Of a stretch of 64,000 nt of DNA, positions 8,278 through 16,065 are shown piece after piece (the stretch's first letter is position 1; each line of letters opens with the position of its first letter). The notes beneath the pieces were generated by a model. The model had not been told where the DNA came from. It ran no database searches and saw only the letters and a list, made by a program, of their open reading frames with translations. Source of the stretch: Billgrantia saliphila (GTDB taxonomy: Bacteria > Pseudomonadota > Gammaproteobacteria > Pseudomonadales > Halomonadaceae); NCBI RefSeq assembly GCF_002930105.1, contig NZ_PJRN01000013.1:62001-126000 (forward strand). The letters run 5' to 3'. A program made the translations under genes and the position numbers.

Positions 8278-8820
8278 TCAACCCGCCAGGGTCAAGCTGG
8301 CCAGGCCGAACAGGTAGCCGATGGCGCCCCCGGCCAGGACGTCGCTGATGTAATGCAGCCCGAGCCCGACCCGCGACAGGGCGATCAGCAGCGCCAGCGG
8401 CACGAGCCACGGCAGCAACCAGGGAGCGTGGGCCGCCGTCATCACGCAGAACATCACGGCGTGCATGGTGTGCCCGCTGGGAAAGCTGTAGCGGTCGCGG
8501 GCCGGCTCGCCGCACAGGATCAGACTGTCGAAGGTGATGAAAGGGCGCTCCCGGCACAGGCGGGTCTTGATCAGGCGGTAGAAGCCGATGGCAATTACTC
8601 CAGTCACGGCGTACTGCATCAGGTAGACGAGGCCGGTGTCCGGCTGCAGCAGCGGCTGGGCGAGGATCAGTGCTACCCATACCGGCCAGTCGCCCAGGCG
8701 GCTGGCCAGGCGCAGGATCGCCAGCCACGGCGAGTAGAGACTGAGGTTGGCGAAGCGCTGGCACAGTCGCCACTCCAGTAGATCCAGCCGATCAAATACG
8801 ACAAGTGCGCGTGGACGCAT
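8278..8820 (-). CDS. PAP2-family membrane phosphatase
   Basis: A 180-residue integral-membrane phosphatase of the PAP2 superfamily. The three active-site motifs are present in order: KTRLCRERP, PSGH (in YSFPSGHTMHAVMFC) and SRVGLGLHYISDVLAG. Hydrophobic stretches suggest 5-6 membrane helices. Such enzymes dephosphorylate lipid phosphates such as phosphatidic acid, PGP or undecaprenyl pyrophosphate. ATG at 8820 is chosen because GGAGGTGGAG lies directly upstream; the longer frame adds Arg/Pro-rich sequence antisense-like to nothing. It overlaps the 3' end of the glycosyltransferase gene by 29 nt, so the two are probably translationally coupled and act on the same lipid pathway. Confidence 0.9.
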   Translation of the reverse strand: MRPRALVVFDRLDLLEWRLCQRFANLSLYSPWLAILRLASRLGDWPVWVALILAQPLLQPDTGLVYLMQYAVTGVIAIGFYRLIKTRLCRERPFITFDSLILCGEPARDRYSFPSGHTMHAVMFCVMTAAHAPWLLPWLVPLALLIALSRVGLGLHYISDVLAGGAIGYLFGLASLTLAG

Positions 8821-9958
8821 GCTCCACCTCCCGGGCCTGTTCGAGTACGGAAAGGAACGTATCGGCGATGGCCGGCCAGCGGCAGGCCTGGGCGCGCTGG
8901 CGCGCGGCCCGGCCCATCTGGGCGTAGCGGGCGGGCTGTTGGCATAGCGCGACCGCGGCTTCACGAAATGCGTCGGCATCACCGGCGGGCACGGTCACGC
9001 CGTTGACGCCGCTGTCGATCAGTTCGGCGGCGGCGGCATGACGGTAGGCGATCACGGCCAGGCCGCTGGCCATGGCCTCCGGCACCACGTTGCCCCAGGT
9101 TTCGGAGAGCGAGGGAAAGACGAATAGATCGGCGCTGGCGTAGTGCTGGGCCAAGGCTTCGGGCGAGATAAAACCGGTGAAGCGCACGTCGGGCAGCGCC
9201 TTCTCCAGAGTGCGTCGCGCCGGCCCATCGCCGACGATCACCTGCGCCATGTCGGGCCTGGCGGCACGCATGGCGTGCAGGGTCTCGCGCAGCAGCGAGA
9301 GATTCTTCTCCGCGGCCAGTCGGCCGACATGCAACGCCACCGGGCGGTGCTCGTCGACCCCCCAACTGCGGCGCAGCTCGGCACTGCGAAGCCTCGGGTC
9401 GAGGCGCTTATGGTCGATGCCGCGGCCCATCACCTCGAGCCGCTGGAATCCTTGGCGCGCGAGTTCGGCCGCCTGCTGCCGAGTGGGCACCAGTGTGGTC
9501 CGACAGCCGTTGTGGAAGTGGCGCAGGCCACGCATCAGGGCCGGGGCCAGCCAGGGAGCGCCGTAATCGCGGCAGTAGTGGTCGAAGTTGGTATGCCAGC
9601 CGGTCACGACCGGTATCGACAGACGTTGCGCCGCGCGCCGTGCCGACCAGCCCAACGGTCCCTGCGTCGCGATGTAGATCACGTCGGGACGCTGCCTCCG
9701 CCACAGATGCAGGATGCGACGCGTAGCGGGCATGCCGATGCGCACCTCGCGATAACCGGGCACCGAACAGCCGGGCACGCGCAGCTCGGCCTGGATGCCC
9801 GGTGTGCGTGCTGCGGTTGGCGTCTTCCTGGCAGGCGTGGGACGGATGAGTTGCAGTGCCACGCCGCGCGTCAGCAGCTCCTGGCTCAATTGGTCGAGCG
9901 TATGGGCGACGCCGTTGATATCGGGTGACCAGGTTTCGCTGACCAGACAGACTCGCAT
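8792..9958 (-). CDS. GT4-type glycosyltransferase (possible mannosyltransferase)
   Basis: A 388-residue GT-B fold glycosyltransferase of family GT4. The N-terminal acceptor domain begins MRVCLVSETWSPDINGVAHT, with the GWHTNFDHYC segment typical of the MgtA/SQD2-like branch. The C-terminal donor domain has HVGRLAAEKNL, the GDGPARR loop and SLSETWGNVVPEAMASGLAV, which contains the E-x7-E type motif contacting the sugar nucleotide. Relatives transfer mannose or glucose onto glycolipids. It overlaps the downstream PAP2 phosphatase gene, so membrane glycolipid synthesis is a reasonable inference. The sugar donor cannot be decided from sequence. Confidence 0.87.
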   Translation of the reverse strand: MRVCLVSETWSPDINGVAHTLDQLSQELLTRGVALQLIRPTPARKTPTAARTPGIQAELRVPGCSVPGYREVRIGMPATRRILHLWRRQRPDVIYIATQGPLGWSARRAAQRLSIPVVTGWHTNFDHYCRDYGAPWLAPALMRGLRHFHNGCRTTLVPTRQQAAELARQGFQRLEVMGRGIDHKRLDPRLRSAELRRSWGVDEHRPVALHVGRLAAEKNLSLLRETLHAMRAARPDMAQVIVGDGPARRTLEKALPDVRFTGFISPEALAQHYASADLFVFPSLSETWGNVVPEAMASGLAVIAYRHAAAAELIDSGVNGVTVPAGDADAFREAAVALCQQPARYAQMGRAARQRAQACRWPAIADTFLSVLEQAREVEHASTRTCRI

Positions 9959-10154
9959 GGCATCCTCGTTCCGATGGGGCCTTTGCAGCGAAGATGCCAG
10001 CCGGGCATGACGGCCCGACGACAGCGCGATGATGAAAACATGACGATGTCCGCCGGGTGGCGTGTCGTGCCACTACAGCACGCTCCACCATGGTCGGCTC
10101 GCGCCGGCGGCATGAATCCGCGAAGCTTGAGGTCTACGACGCCTGGAGCCTGAC

Positions 10155-11900
10155 ATGAAGCATTCGCCCGCCTACCGCCTGGCCGCCACGATCCTGCACG
10201 GCTTCGACGAGTATCGCACCCGTTTCAAGGAGATTACCGCCGATGCCAGCCGGCGCTTCCGCGATGCCGCCTGGCGCGAAGCGCAGCAGGCCTCGGCCGA
10301 GCGCATCAATCTCTACGAAGAGAAGGTGGGGGAGACGCTGGGACGGCTCCGGCGCGCCCTGTCCGAGGACGAGCTGACCCATTGCGAGTGCTGGCGCGAG
10401 GCGCGCAATCACTACGCCGAGCTGATCAGCGAGCGGCTCGACTACGAACTGGCCGAGACCTATTTCAATTCGCTGTTCTGTTCGATCTTCCATCATCGCC
10501 ACATTCGCAACGACTGGATGTTCGTCTACAGCTCGCGCGACGGGGCGGCGCACCACTCGGGGCTCGAGCCCTGCCGTCGCTGGCAGGTGGCCGGCGACTG
10601 GGCTTCGGCGATTCGCTGGGCGCTCGCCGAAGCCCCGTTCGAGCCCCCCTTCGAGGATCTCGAACGGGACGTACGCCTGGGCGGCGAATTTCTCCGCGGG
10701 CATTTGCCTGGAGCGATCCTGGAGGCACCGGAGGCCGAGGTCGAGCTGCTCAAGAGCGTGTTCTATCGCAACAAGGGCGCCTACCTGGTGGGACGGATTC
10801 GCGGCGGTGGCGAGCAGGTGCCTCTGGTCCTGCCGATCCTGCACGAACAGGGCGAGGGGCTGCATCTCGACACCGTGCTGATCGAGTCGGACGAGGTGTC
10901 GATCATCTTCTCCTTCACCCGGGCCTATTTTCAGGTTGAGGTACAGGTGCCGGGGGAGTTCGTCGACTACCTGCAGCAGCTCATGCCCGACAAGCCGGCG
11001 GGTGAGCTCTATTCGGCCATCGGTTTCTTCAAGCACGGCAAGACCGAGTTCTTTCGCGCTCTCAACCGGCAGGTGGCCAAGCGTGAGGATCAGTTCATCA
11101 TCGCTCCGGGCGTGCGCGGCATGGTCATGGCGGTGTTCGTGTTGCCGTCGTTTCGCACCGTATTCAAGATCATCAAGGACCGCTTCGATCCGAGCAAGGA
11201 GATGAGCCACGACACCGTGCGCGAGAAGTACCGCTTGGTGAAGCGGCACGACCGGGTCGGGCGCATGGCCGACACCCAGGAGTTCTCCAACTTCATCGCG
11301 CGCAAGGATCACTTCGCGCCGGAGTGTCTCGAGCACCTGCTGGAGGTGGCCCCCTCCACGGTGCAGCTCAGGGGCGACAAGGTGATCATCAAGCACTGCT
11401 ACACCGAGCGCATGATGACCCCGCTCAACCTCTACCTCGAGCAGTGTGGCGACATCGAGACCCGCGCAGTGCTCAAGGACTACGGCAATGCCATCAAGCA
11501 GATGGCCGCGGCCAACATCTTTCCCGGCGACATGCTGCTGAAGAATTTCGGCGTCACCCGCCACGGCCGGGTGATCTTCTACGACTACGACGAGGTGTGT
11601 TACCTCACCGAATGTCATTTCCGCCATATCCCCGAGGCGATGTATCCCGAGCAGGAACTCTCGAGCGAGCCTTGGTACTCGGTAGGCCCGAATGATATTT
11701 TCCCCGAGGAGTTCGGTCCCTTCCTGTTCGCCGACACCAAGTTGCGCAAGCTCTTCTACGAGCTGCACCCGGAGTTGTTCGATGCCGACTACTGGAAGGG
11801 GCTGCAGCAGGCCATCGTCGACGGGCGGGTGATCGACGTCTACCCCTATCGCAACAAGCAGCGCTTCAGTGCCGGCGAGGAGAACGGCCTGGTCTACTAG
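10155..11900 (+). CDS. aceK: Isocitrate dehydrogenase kinase/phosphatase
   Basis: A 581-residue AceK, the bifunctional enzyme that phosphorylates and reactivates isocitrate dehydrogenase, directing carbon between the TCA cycle and glyoxylate shunt. Length and full-length similarity fit the family (about 570-600). The N-terminal regulatory domain has NSLFCSIFHHRHIRNDWMFV. The kinase domain contains the FFKHGKTEFFRAL and ALKDYGNAIKQMAAANIFPGDMLLKNFGV region, followed by FYDYDEV (the DYDE metal-binding element) and CHFRHIPEAMYPE. It stands alone; isocitrate lyase and malate synthase genes are not in the window. About 196 nt of non-coding sequence separates it from the divergent glycosyltransferase gene, which presumably holds both promoters, though none is obvious. 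Confidence 0.96.
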   Translation: MKHSPAYRLAATILHGFDEYRTRFKEITADASRRFRDAAWREAQQASAERINLYEEKVGETLGRLRRALSEDELTHCECWREARNHYAELISERLDYELAETYFNSLFCSIFHHRHIRNDWMFVYSSRDGAAHHSGLEPCRRWQVAGDWASAIRWALAEAPFEPPFEDLERDVRLGGEFLRGHLPGAILEAPEAEVELLKSVFYRNKGAYLVGRIRGGGEQVPLVLPILHEQGEGLHLDTVLIESDEVSIIFSFTRAYFQVEVQVPGEFVDYLQQLMPDKPAGELYSAIGFFKHGKTEFFRALNRQVAKREDQFIIAPGVRGMVMAVFVLPSFRTVFKIIKDRFDPSKEMSHDTVREKYRLVKRHDRVGRMADTQEFSNFIARKDHFAPECLEHLLEVAPSTVQLRGDKVIIKHCYTERMMTPLNLYLEQCGDIETRAVLKDYGNAIKQMAAANIFPGDMLLKNFGVTRHGRVIFYDYDEVCYLTECHFRHIPEAMYPEQELSSEPWYSVGPNDIFPEEFGPFLFADTKLRKLFYELHPELFDADYWKGLQQAIVDGRVIDVYPYRNKQRFSAGEENGLVY

Positions 11901-11998
11901 GCGGCACCAGGCAACGACGGTGCGAGCGCGCCGCGGCGTTGCGCTCCTGGCTGGGCCGAAGGTGGGGCAGGACGCACCGCGATGACGTGAGGAGACCT

Positions 11999-12733
11999 AT
12001 GGCAGACGACAGGCGTCCCCATCTGGTGGTCTTTACCGGCTCCGGTATCAGCGCCGAGAGCGGTATCCAGACCTTCCGCGCCGGCGATGGCCTGTGGGCC
12101 GAGCACCCCATCGAGGAAGTGGCGACCCCCCAGGCCTGGCGACGCGACCCCGAGCGGGTGCTGCGATTCTACAACCAGCGACGCGAGCAGGTGCGCCGGG
12201 CGCGGCCCAACGCCGCCCACAAGGCGCTGGCGGCGCTGGAGCGCCAGGGTTTTCGTGTCAGCATCATCACCCAGAACATTGACGACCTGCACGAGCGCGC
12301 CGGCTCGCGCAACGTGCTGCACCTGCACGGCGAGATCCTCCAGGCGCGCTCCACGGTGGACGCGCGCATGCGCTATCCCCTGTCCCGCGGCGGCATCGAG
12401 CTGGGCGACGTATGCGACAAGGGCAGCCAGTTGCGCCCCGACGTGGTGTGGTTCGGCGAGAGCGTGCCGCACTTTGCCGAGGCCTGCGACATCGCTGCCG
12501 AGGCGGACCTGCTGCTGGTGGTGGGCACCTCGCTCGCCGTGATGCCGGCCGCCTCACTGCTCGATTGCGTACCGCTGGAAACCCCCAGCCTGCTGGTCGA
12601 TCCCGAAGCGGTGGCGCTGGCGCCGCCGGGGGTGACGCGCCTCAGTCAGCCGGCCGGCAAGGGCGTGCCGGCGCTGGTTCGACACTGGAAACGCGAAGGG
12701 CGGCTGTGGGTGCCGGAGACGCTGCTTGGCTGA
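11999..12733 (+). CDS. NAD-dependent deacylase (sirtuin without zinc cysteines)
   Basis: A 244-residue Sir2-family protein. NAD-binding and catalytic motifs are present: TGSGISAESGIQTFR, TQNIDDLHERAGS, the catalytic His in HLHGE, GSQLRPDVVWFGESVP and VVGTSLAVMPA. The four zinc-ligand cysteines that normally lie between HGE and the RP.VVWFGE motif are absent; this segment has only one Cys. A similar zinc-less arrangement occurs in some bacterial sirtuins. It should remove acyl groups from lysines using NAD, but the substrate is unknown. ATG at 11999 has GAGGAG close upstream. tapT begins 46 nt downstream on the same strand, so the two may be co-transcribed. Confidence 0.88.
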   Translation: MADDRRPHLVVFTGSGISAESGIQTFRAGDGLWAEHPIEEVATPQAWRRDPERVLRFYNQRREQVRRARPNAAHKALAALERQGFRVSIITQNIDDLHERAGSRNVLHLHGEILQARSTVDARMRYPLSRGGIELGDVCDKGSQLRPDVVWFGESVPHFAEACDIAAEADLLLVVGTSLAVMPAASLLDCVPLETPSLLVDPEAVALAPPGVTRLSQPAGKGVPALVRHWKREGRLWVPETLLG

Positions 12734-12779
12734 GTGTACGGCGTGCTAGAATGCCGCCCCTTCCGCTTTTCACAGGCCC

Positions 12780-13529
12780 ATGGCAGACCCTATGTCGGAT
12801 ACGCTCATTGATCGTGACCCCGCCACCGGGCATCCTCGTCCGCCGCGGCGAGAGTTCAAGGCGCGCGGCAGCTTCACCGAGCGTTGTGCCGGGTGTCGCC
12901 TGCCGGTGCTCAACTGTCTCTGTCCCTATCAGGCGCATGCCGAGAGCGCGGCACGGGTGTGGCTGATCACGCATCCCCTCGAGCACCACAAGCCCACCAA
13001 TACCGGGCGTCTGATCGGCGATGTGCTCCCCGACACAGAGGTCTTCACCTGGTATCGCACGGCCCCCGATGAGCGCTTGCTGAGCCTGCTCGACAATCCT
13101 CGCTTCGCGCCCTTCGTGATCTTTCCCGACGACCAGCCCGACTATGCGGACCGTGTGGTCGGCATGTCGACGGTCGATGCGGCGAAGCACGCCGGTAGGG
13201 TGCCGGTCTTCATTCTTCTCGATGGGACCTGGCGCCAGGCGCGACGCATTTTCCGCAAAAGTCTCTACCTCGACCGCCTGCCGGTACTGCCGCTGGCCAC
13301 GACGCGGCAGACCCGATATCGCTTGCGCAAGCCCGCCTCACAGGCACACCTGTGCACCGCCGAGGTCGCCGCCGAGCTGCTGCGCCAGAGCGGCGACATG
13401 CATGCGGCCCAGGTGCTCGACGATTACTTCGACGCCTTCAACGTCAGCTACGCCGCCAGCCGCCGCTACGAGAAGCTCGAGGCACCGACACCGGCGATGC
13501 GGCGGCTACTGGCACGGCGCGCCGACTGA
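12780..13529 (+). CDS. tapT: tRNA-uridine aminocarboxypropyltransferase (DTW domain)
   Basis: A 249-residue DTW-domain protein, equivalent to E. coli TapT (YfiP), which uses SAM to make acp3U at position 47 of tRNA variable loops. The domain signature is LLDGTWRQARRI, the DGTW form of DTW. An N-terminal zinc-ribbon-like set, CAGCRLPVLNCLC, and the conserved THPLEHHKPTNTGRL segment precede it. The TRQTRYRLRKP motif follows. Start choice between 12780 and the ATG 12 nt downstream is uncertain, since neither has a strong ribosome-binding site. TAGAAT at 12747 could be a weak -10 element. It converges on the phytochrome-like gene with 5 nt between stops. Confidence 0.9.
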   Translation: MADPMSDTLIDRDPATGHPRPPRREFKARGSFTERCAGCRLPVLNCLCPYQAHAESAARVWLITHPLEHHKPTNTGRLIGDVLPDTEVFTWYRTAPDERLLSLLDNPRFAPFVIFPDDQPDYADRVVGMSTVDAAKHAGRVPVFILLDGTWRQARRIFRKSLYLDRLPVLPLATTRQTRYRLRKPASQAHLCTAEVAAELLRQSGDMHAAQVLDDYFDAFNVSYAASRRYEKLEAPTPAMRRLLARRAD

Positions 13530-13534
13530 GCGCC

Positions 13535-15457
13535 TCAGGCGTCGTCGTCCTGTAGCCGCACGCAGGCACGCCCGGCCTGCTTGGCGCGGTACATGGCCCG
13601 GTCGCCGCGCTGCACCAACCGGCGCGGCGTATCGCCTGAGTGCCAGGTCGCGACACCGAAGCTCGCCGTGACGCGGCCCACGGGAGCGATGGACGTTGCA
13701 GCCAGTTCGGCACACAGGCGCTCGGCCAGTTCCAGCGCCTGTGGCTGATCGCAGCCGGGCGCCACGATCACGAACTCCTCGCCGCCCCAGCGCCCCAGAT
13801 GATCCGAAGCGCGCAGGCGCGTCTGTACCTGCTCTGCGACCCGGTGCAGCACGCGGTCGCCGACCTCGTGCCCGTGGCCGTCGTTGATCCGCTTGAAGCG
13901 ATCGATATCGAGCAGCAGCAGCGAGCAGGGCGAGCCGCTCCGTTCAGCCACAAGCAGCTGCTCGTGCAGGATCTGCTCGATGCGATGGCGATTCGCCACG
14001 CGCGTTACCGGATCGGTGCTGGCCAGGTGGCGAAGCCTGGCGTTGCGCTCGCCGAGCCGGCGACAGCGACGCTGAGCCCGCCAGACCGAGATATGGCACG
14101 AGAGCAGCCGGCCAAGCTCGGTGGCCAACGCCAGGTCGGGCTGCGACCAGGATTGGCCGGAGCGATGCCGCAGCAACATCAGCCAACCGGACGGGGCCGC
14201 GAGACCATACAGCGGCACCGCCAGCAGGCTCCCGGTCCCATCGGGCCGCGGCAGCAGAGCGTCGAGTTCCGAGCGGTCGAGCGTATGGCTGACCCAGCCC
14301 CGGCCCGGCGCGTGCTGGTCGAGGTGGCGCGCCACTTGCTGCAGCTGCTCATCCGCAGGGCGCCGACCGAGGCCCAGGCATTTTCCCTGATATACTAGTC
14401 CCAGACCGCAGGCGCCGAACTCGCGCATCCAGACCGTGCCGGCGGCGAGCATGGCCTCGATCGGCAGCCGGCACGGGCGGCTAAGGCCGAACCGTGGCAT
14501 GGCTCCGAGCAGGTCCTGTCGACGCCGGCTCGATAGGCGCTCGCGTAGCAGTGCACAGCGCTGCGCGGCGACCTGGGCCAACTGCAGCAGCACATCACGC
14601 AGCGCAGGCGCCAAATGGCGCGGTTGGCGATCCTGGCACACGACCAGCCCCAGGGATTGCCGGGCCTCGTCGAGACGCAGCGTGAGGGCGGCGCGAACGT
14701 GACGAGACCGGCACTGCTGACGCAACGCCGGTGCCAGATGCAGCGAGGCCTGCGACAGGTCCGGCGCGACTCCGACGTACAGCAGGGGCACGGGGTCGGC
14801 GCTCGCATCGGCGAGCAGGTAGCAGGGGGGCGCGCCAGCCCTATGGGCATATTCCGGCCCGTCGGCCGCAGCGCAGGCCGCTGGCACGCCGGCGATGTCG
14901 GGAGCACCGATCTGCGCGACCCGCCTGGCCCGTCCATCGCCGCCCAGCGTGAACGCCGCCATCGACTCGAAGCCGGTCAGCGAGCACAGCGCCTGCGTCA
15001 GCGCGGTCAGCACTTCGCGTTCGGTGGAGGCCGAGGCGATACGCGCGCTCCAATGAACACCCGCTCGTGGCAGATCGTCGAACGGCGGCGTCACCGGCTC
15101 CAGCTCAAGGACGATACCCCGGTCGATGGCGTGGGCCGCGACGTGCAGCCGCGTTTGCGCGCCGGGGCGATCGGCGGGAGACAGCGTCATCGCCGGGCGA
15201 AAGTCGGCACGGGATGCAAGGGGAGCCGCCAAGGCGTCGATGGCGGCGTCTCCCAGTAGTTGGCGCGATGTGAGTTCGAGCGCCCTGGCCGGTGGCAGGC
15301 CGAGGAAGCGGGCGAGATTGGCGCTGACCGCGAAGATGGCACGCCAATTCGGCTCGACGAGGACGACGGCGCCGTGGGGCTGGATGACGCCGGTATCGTC
15401 GATGTCCCGCAGCGTACCAACGCTCGCATCGAGTTCCTTTTGAAGCGAGTCCGACAT
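13535..15457 (-). CDS. Phytochrome-like PAS-GAF-PHY-GGDEF protein, chromophore site lost
   Basis: A 640-residue protein with bacteriophytochrome architecture. The N-terminal PAS_2 region has GVIQPHG (23-29), followed by a GAF region with YLLADASADPVPLL, a PHY-like region and a C-terminal GGDEF domain. The bilin-attachment Cys, normally nine residues before this IQPHG glycine, is Gly14 here. The GAF motif containing the chromophore-binding Asp-Ile-Pro is not recognisable. The cyclase half looks active: GGEEF at 558-562 and an intact inhibitory RxxD (RASD, 549-552). No haem oxygenase gene is nearby. It is therefore probably a diguanylate cyclase with a phytochrome-derived, non-photoactive or altered sensor. 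Bilin binding through another residue cannot be excluded. Confidence 0.86.
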   Translation of the reverse strand: MSDSLQKELDASVGTLRDIDDTGVIQPHGAVVLVEPNWRAIFAVSANLARFLGLPPARALELTSRQLLGDAAIDALAAPLASRADFRPAMTLSPADRPGAQTRLHVAAHAIDRGIVLELEPVTPPFDDLPRAGVHWSARIASASTEREVLTALTQALCSLTGFESMAAFTLGGDGRARRVAQIGAPDIAGVPAACAAADGPEYAHRAGAPPCYLLADASADPVPLLYVGVAPDLSQASLHLAPALRQQCRSRHVRAALTLRLDEARQSLGLVVCQDRQPRHLAPALRDVLLQLAQVAAQRCALLRERLSSRRRQDLLGAMPRFGLSRPCRLPIEAMLAAGTVWMREFGACGLGLVYQGKCLGLGRRPADEQLQQVARHLDQHAPGRGWVSHTLDRSELDALLPRPDGTGSLLAVPLYGLAAPSGWLMLLRHRSGQSWSQPDLALATELGRLLSCHISVWRAQRRCRRLGERNARLRHLASTDPVTRVANRHRIEQILHEQLLVAERSGSPCSLLLLDIDRFKRINDGHGHEVGDRVLHRVAEQVQTRLRASDHLGRWGGEEFVIVAPGCDQPQALELAERLCAELAATSIAPVGRVTASFGVATWHSGDTPRRLVQRGDRAMYRAKQAGRACVRLQDDDA

Positions 15458-15557
15458 GAGGATACCTGTCGTGTAGCGGCAGCGCAGGAGCGGCTGCCAT
15501 TCGGTTCACATCGTCACCGGACGGGCGACAGACGCAGACGATCACTGACGTAAAGAG

Positions 15558-15598
15558 GTAAACCATTGGTTGCCATATTAGCTCAACCGGGGTTTAAC
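15558..15598. promoter_or_regulatory. Double inverted repeat in a divergent promoter region
   Basis: TAAACC (15559-15564) mirrors GGTTTA (15591-15596), and inside it GGTTG (15568-15572) mirrors CAACC (15584-15588). The two dyads are offset by one base. The site lies between the divergent phytochrome-like cyclase gene and the XRE regulator gene, 33 nt before the regulator's start. This is a plausible operator for the adjacent helix-turn-helix protein. The assignment is inference from position and symmetry. Confidence 0.4.
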
Positions 15599-15630
15599 TG
15601 CGAGCGTGGCGTGCGCGGCACATTCGCTCG

Positions 15631-16065
15631 ATGAACGAAAAGACCGCCTTTGCCGAAAGGCTGGCCGCCGCCATGCGCGCCGCCGGCCACGAACCGCGCC
15701 CTGCCGTGCTGGAGCGGGAGTTCAACCTACGCTACTGGGGCAAGCCCGTTACGCTGCAGGGCGTGCGCCGCTGGCTGCGCGGCGAGACGTTGCCCCAGCA
15801 GGAGAAACTGCAGGTACTTGCCGAATGGCTCGGGGTCGATCCGCAGTCGCTGCGCTTCGGCGATGAAGGAGGCTATCGGGTACGGGAGCCGCGTAGCGGC
15901 TGGGATGCCTCGATCGGCATCGAGGAGCGTCGGGTGCTGCAGCGTTATCTGGCGCTGCCGGTCGACGAGCGCAAGGTGGTAGCCCGGGTCATCGACGCCT
16001 TTGCTCTTGCCGGGGAGGCGACGGCCGAACGCGATGACCGGAACCGGAAGACGAAGGAGCCCTAG
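15631..16065 (+). CDS. XRE/Cro-CI type transcriptional regulator
   Basis: A 144-residue DNA-binding protein. Residues about 5-62 form a lambda-repressor-like helix-turn-helix. The recognition region LQGVRRWLRGETLPQQEKL is followed by QVLAEWLGVDPQSLRFG, the usual way these domains close. The C-terminal half is charged, with VLQRYLALPVDERKVVARVI suggesting a helical dimerisation region. No strong ribosome-binding site precedes the ATG. A dyad-rich region upstream may be its operator. Its stop codon overlaps that of the convergent lldD through the shared bases CTAG (16062-16065). The target genes are unknown; the divergent phytochrome-like cyclase is the obvious candidate. Confidence 0.78.
   Translation: MNEKTAFAERLAAAMRAAGHEPRPAVLEREFNLRYWGKPVTLQGVRRWLRGETLPQQEKLQVLAEWLGVDPQSLRFGDEGGYRVREPRSGWDASIGIEERRVLQRYLALPVDERKVVARVIDAFALAGEATAERDDRNRKTKEP

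Noticed and set aside
10134..11768. Minus-strand open frame of 544 codons
   Set aside because: Antisense to aceK throughout; composition (His, Gln, Leu, Val, Asp rich) is what a reversed GC-rich gene gives.
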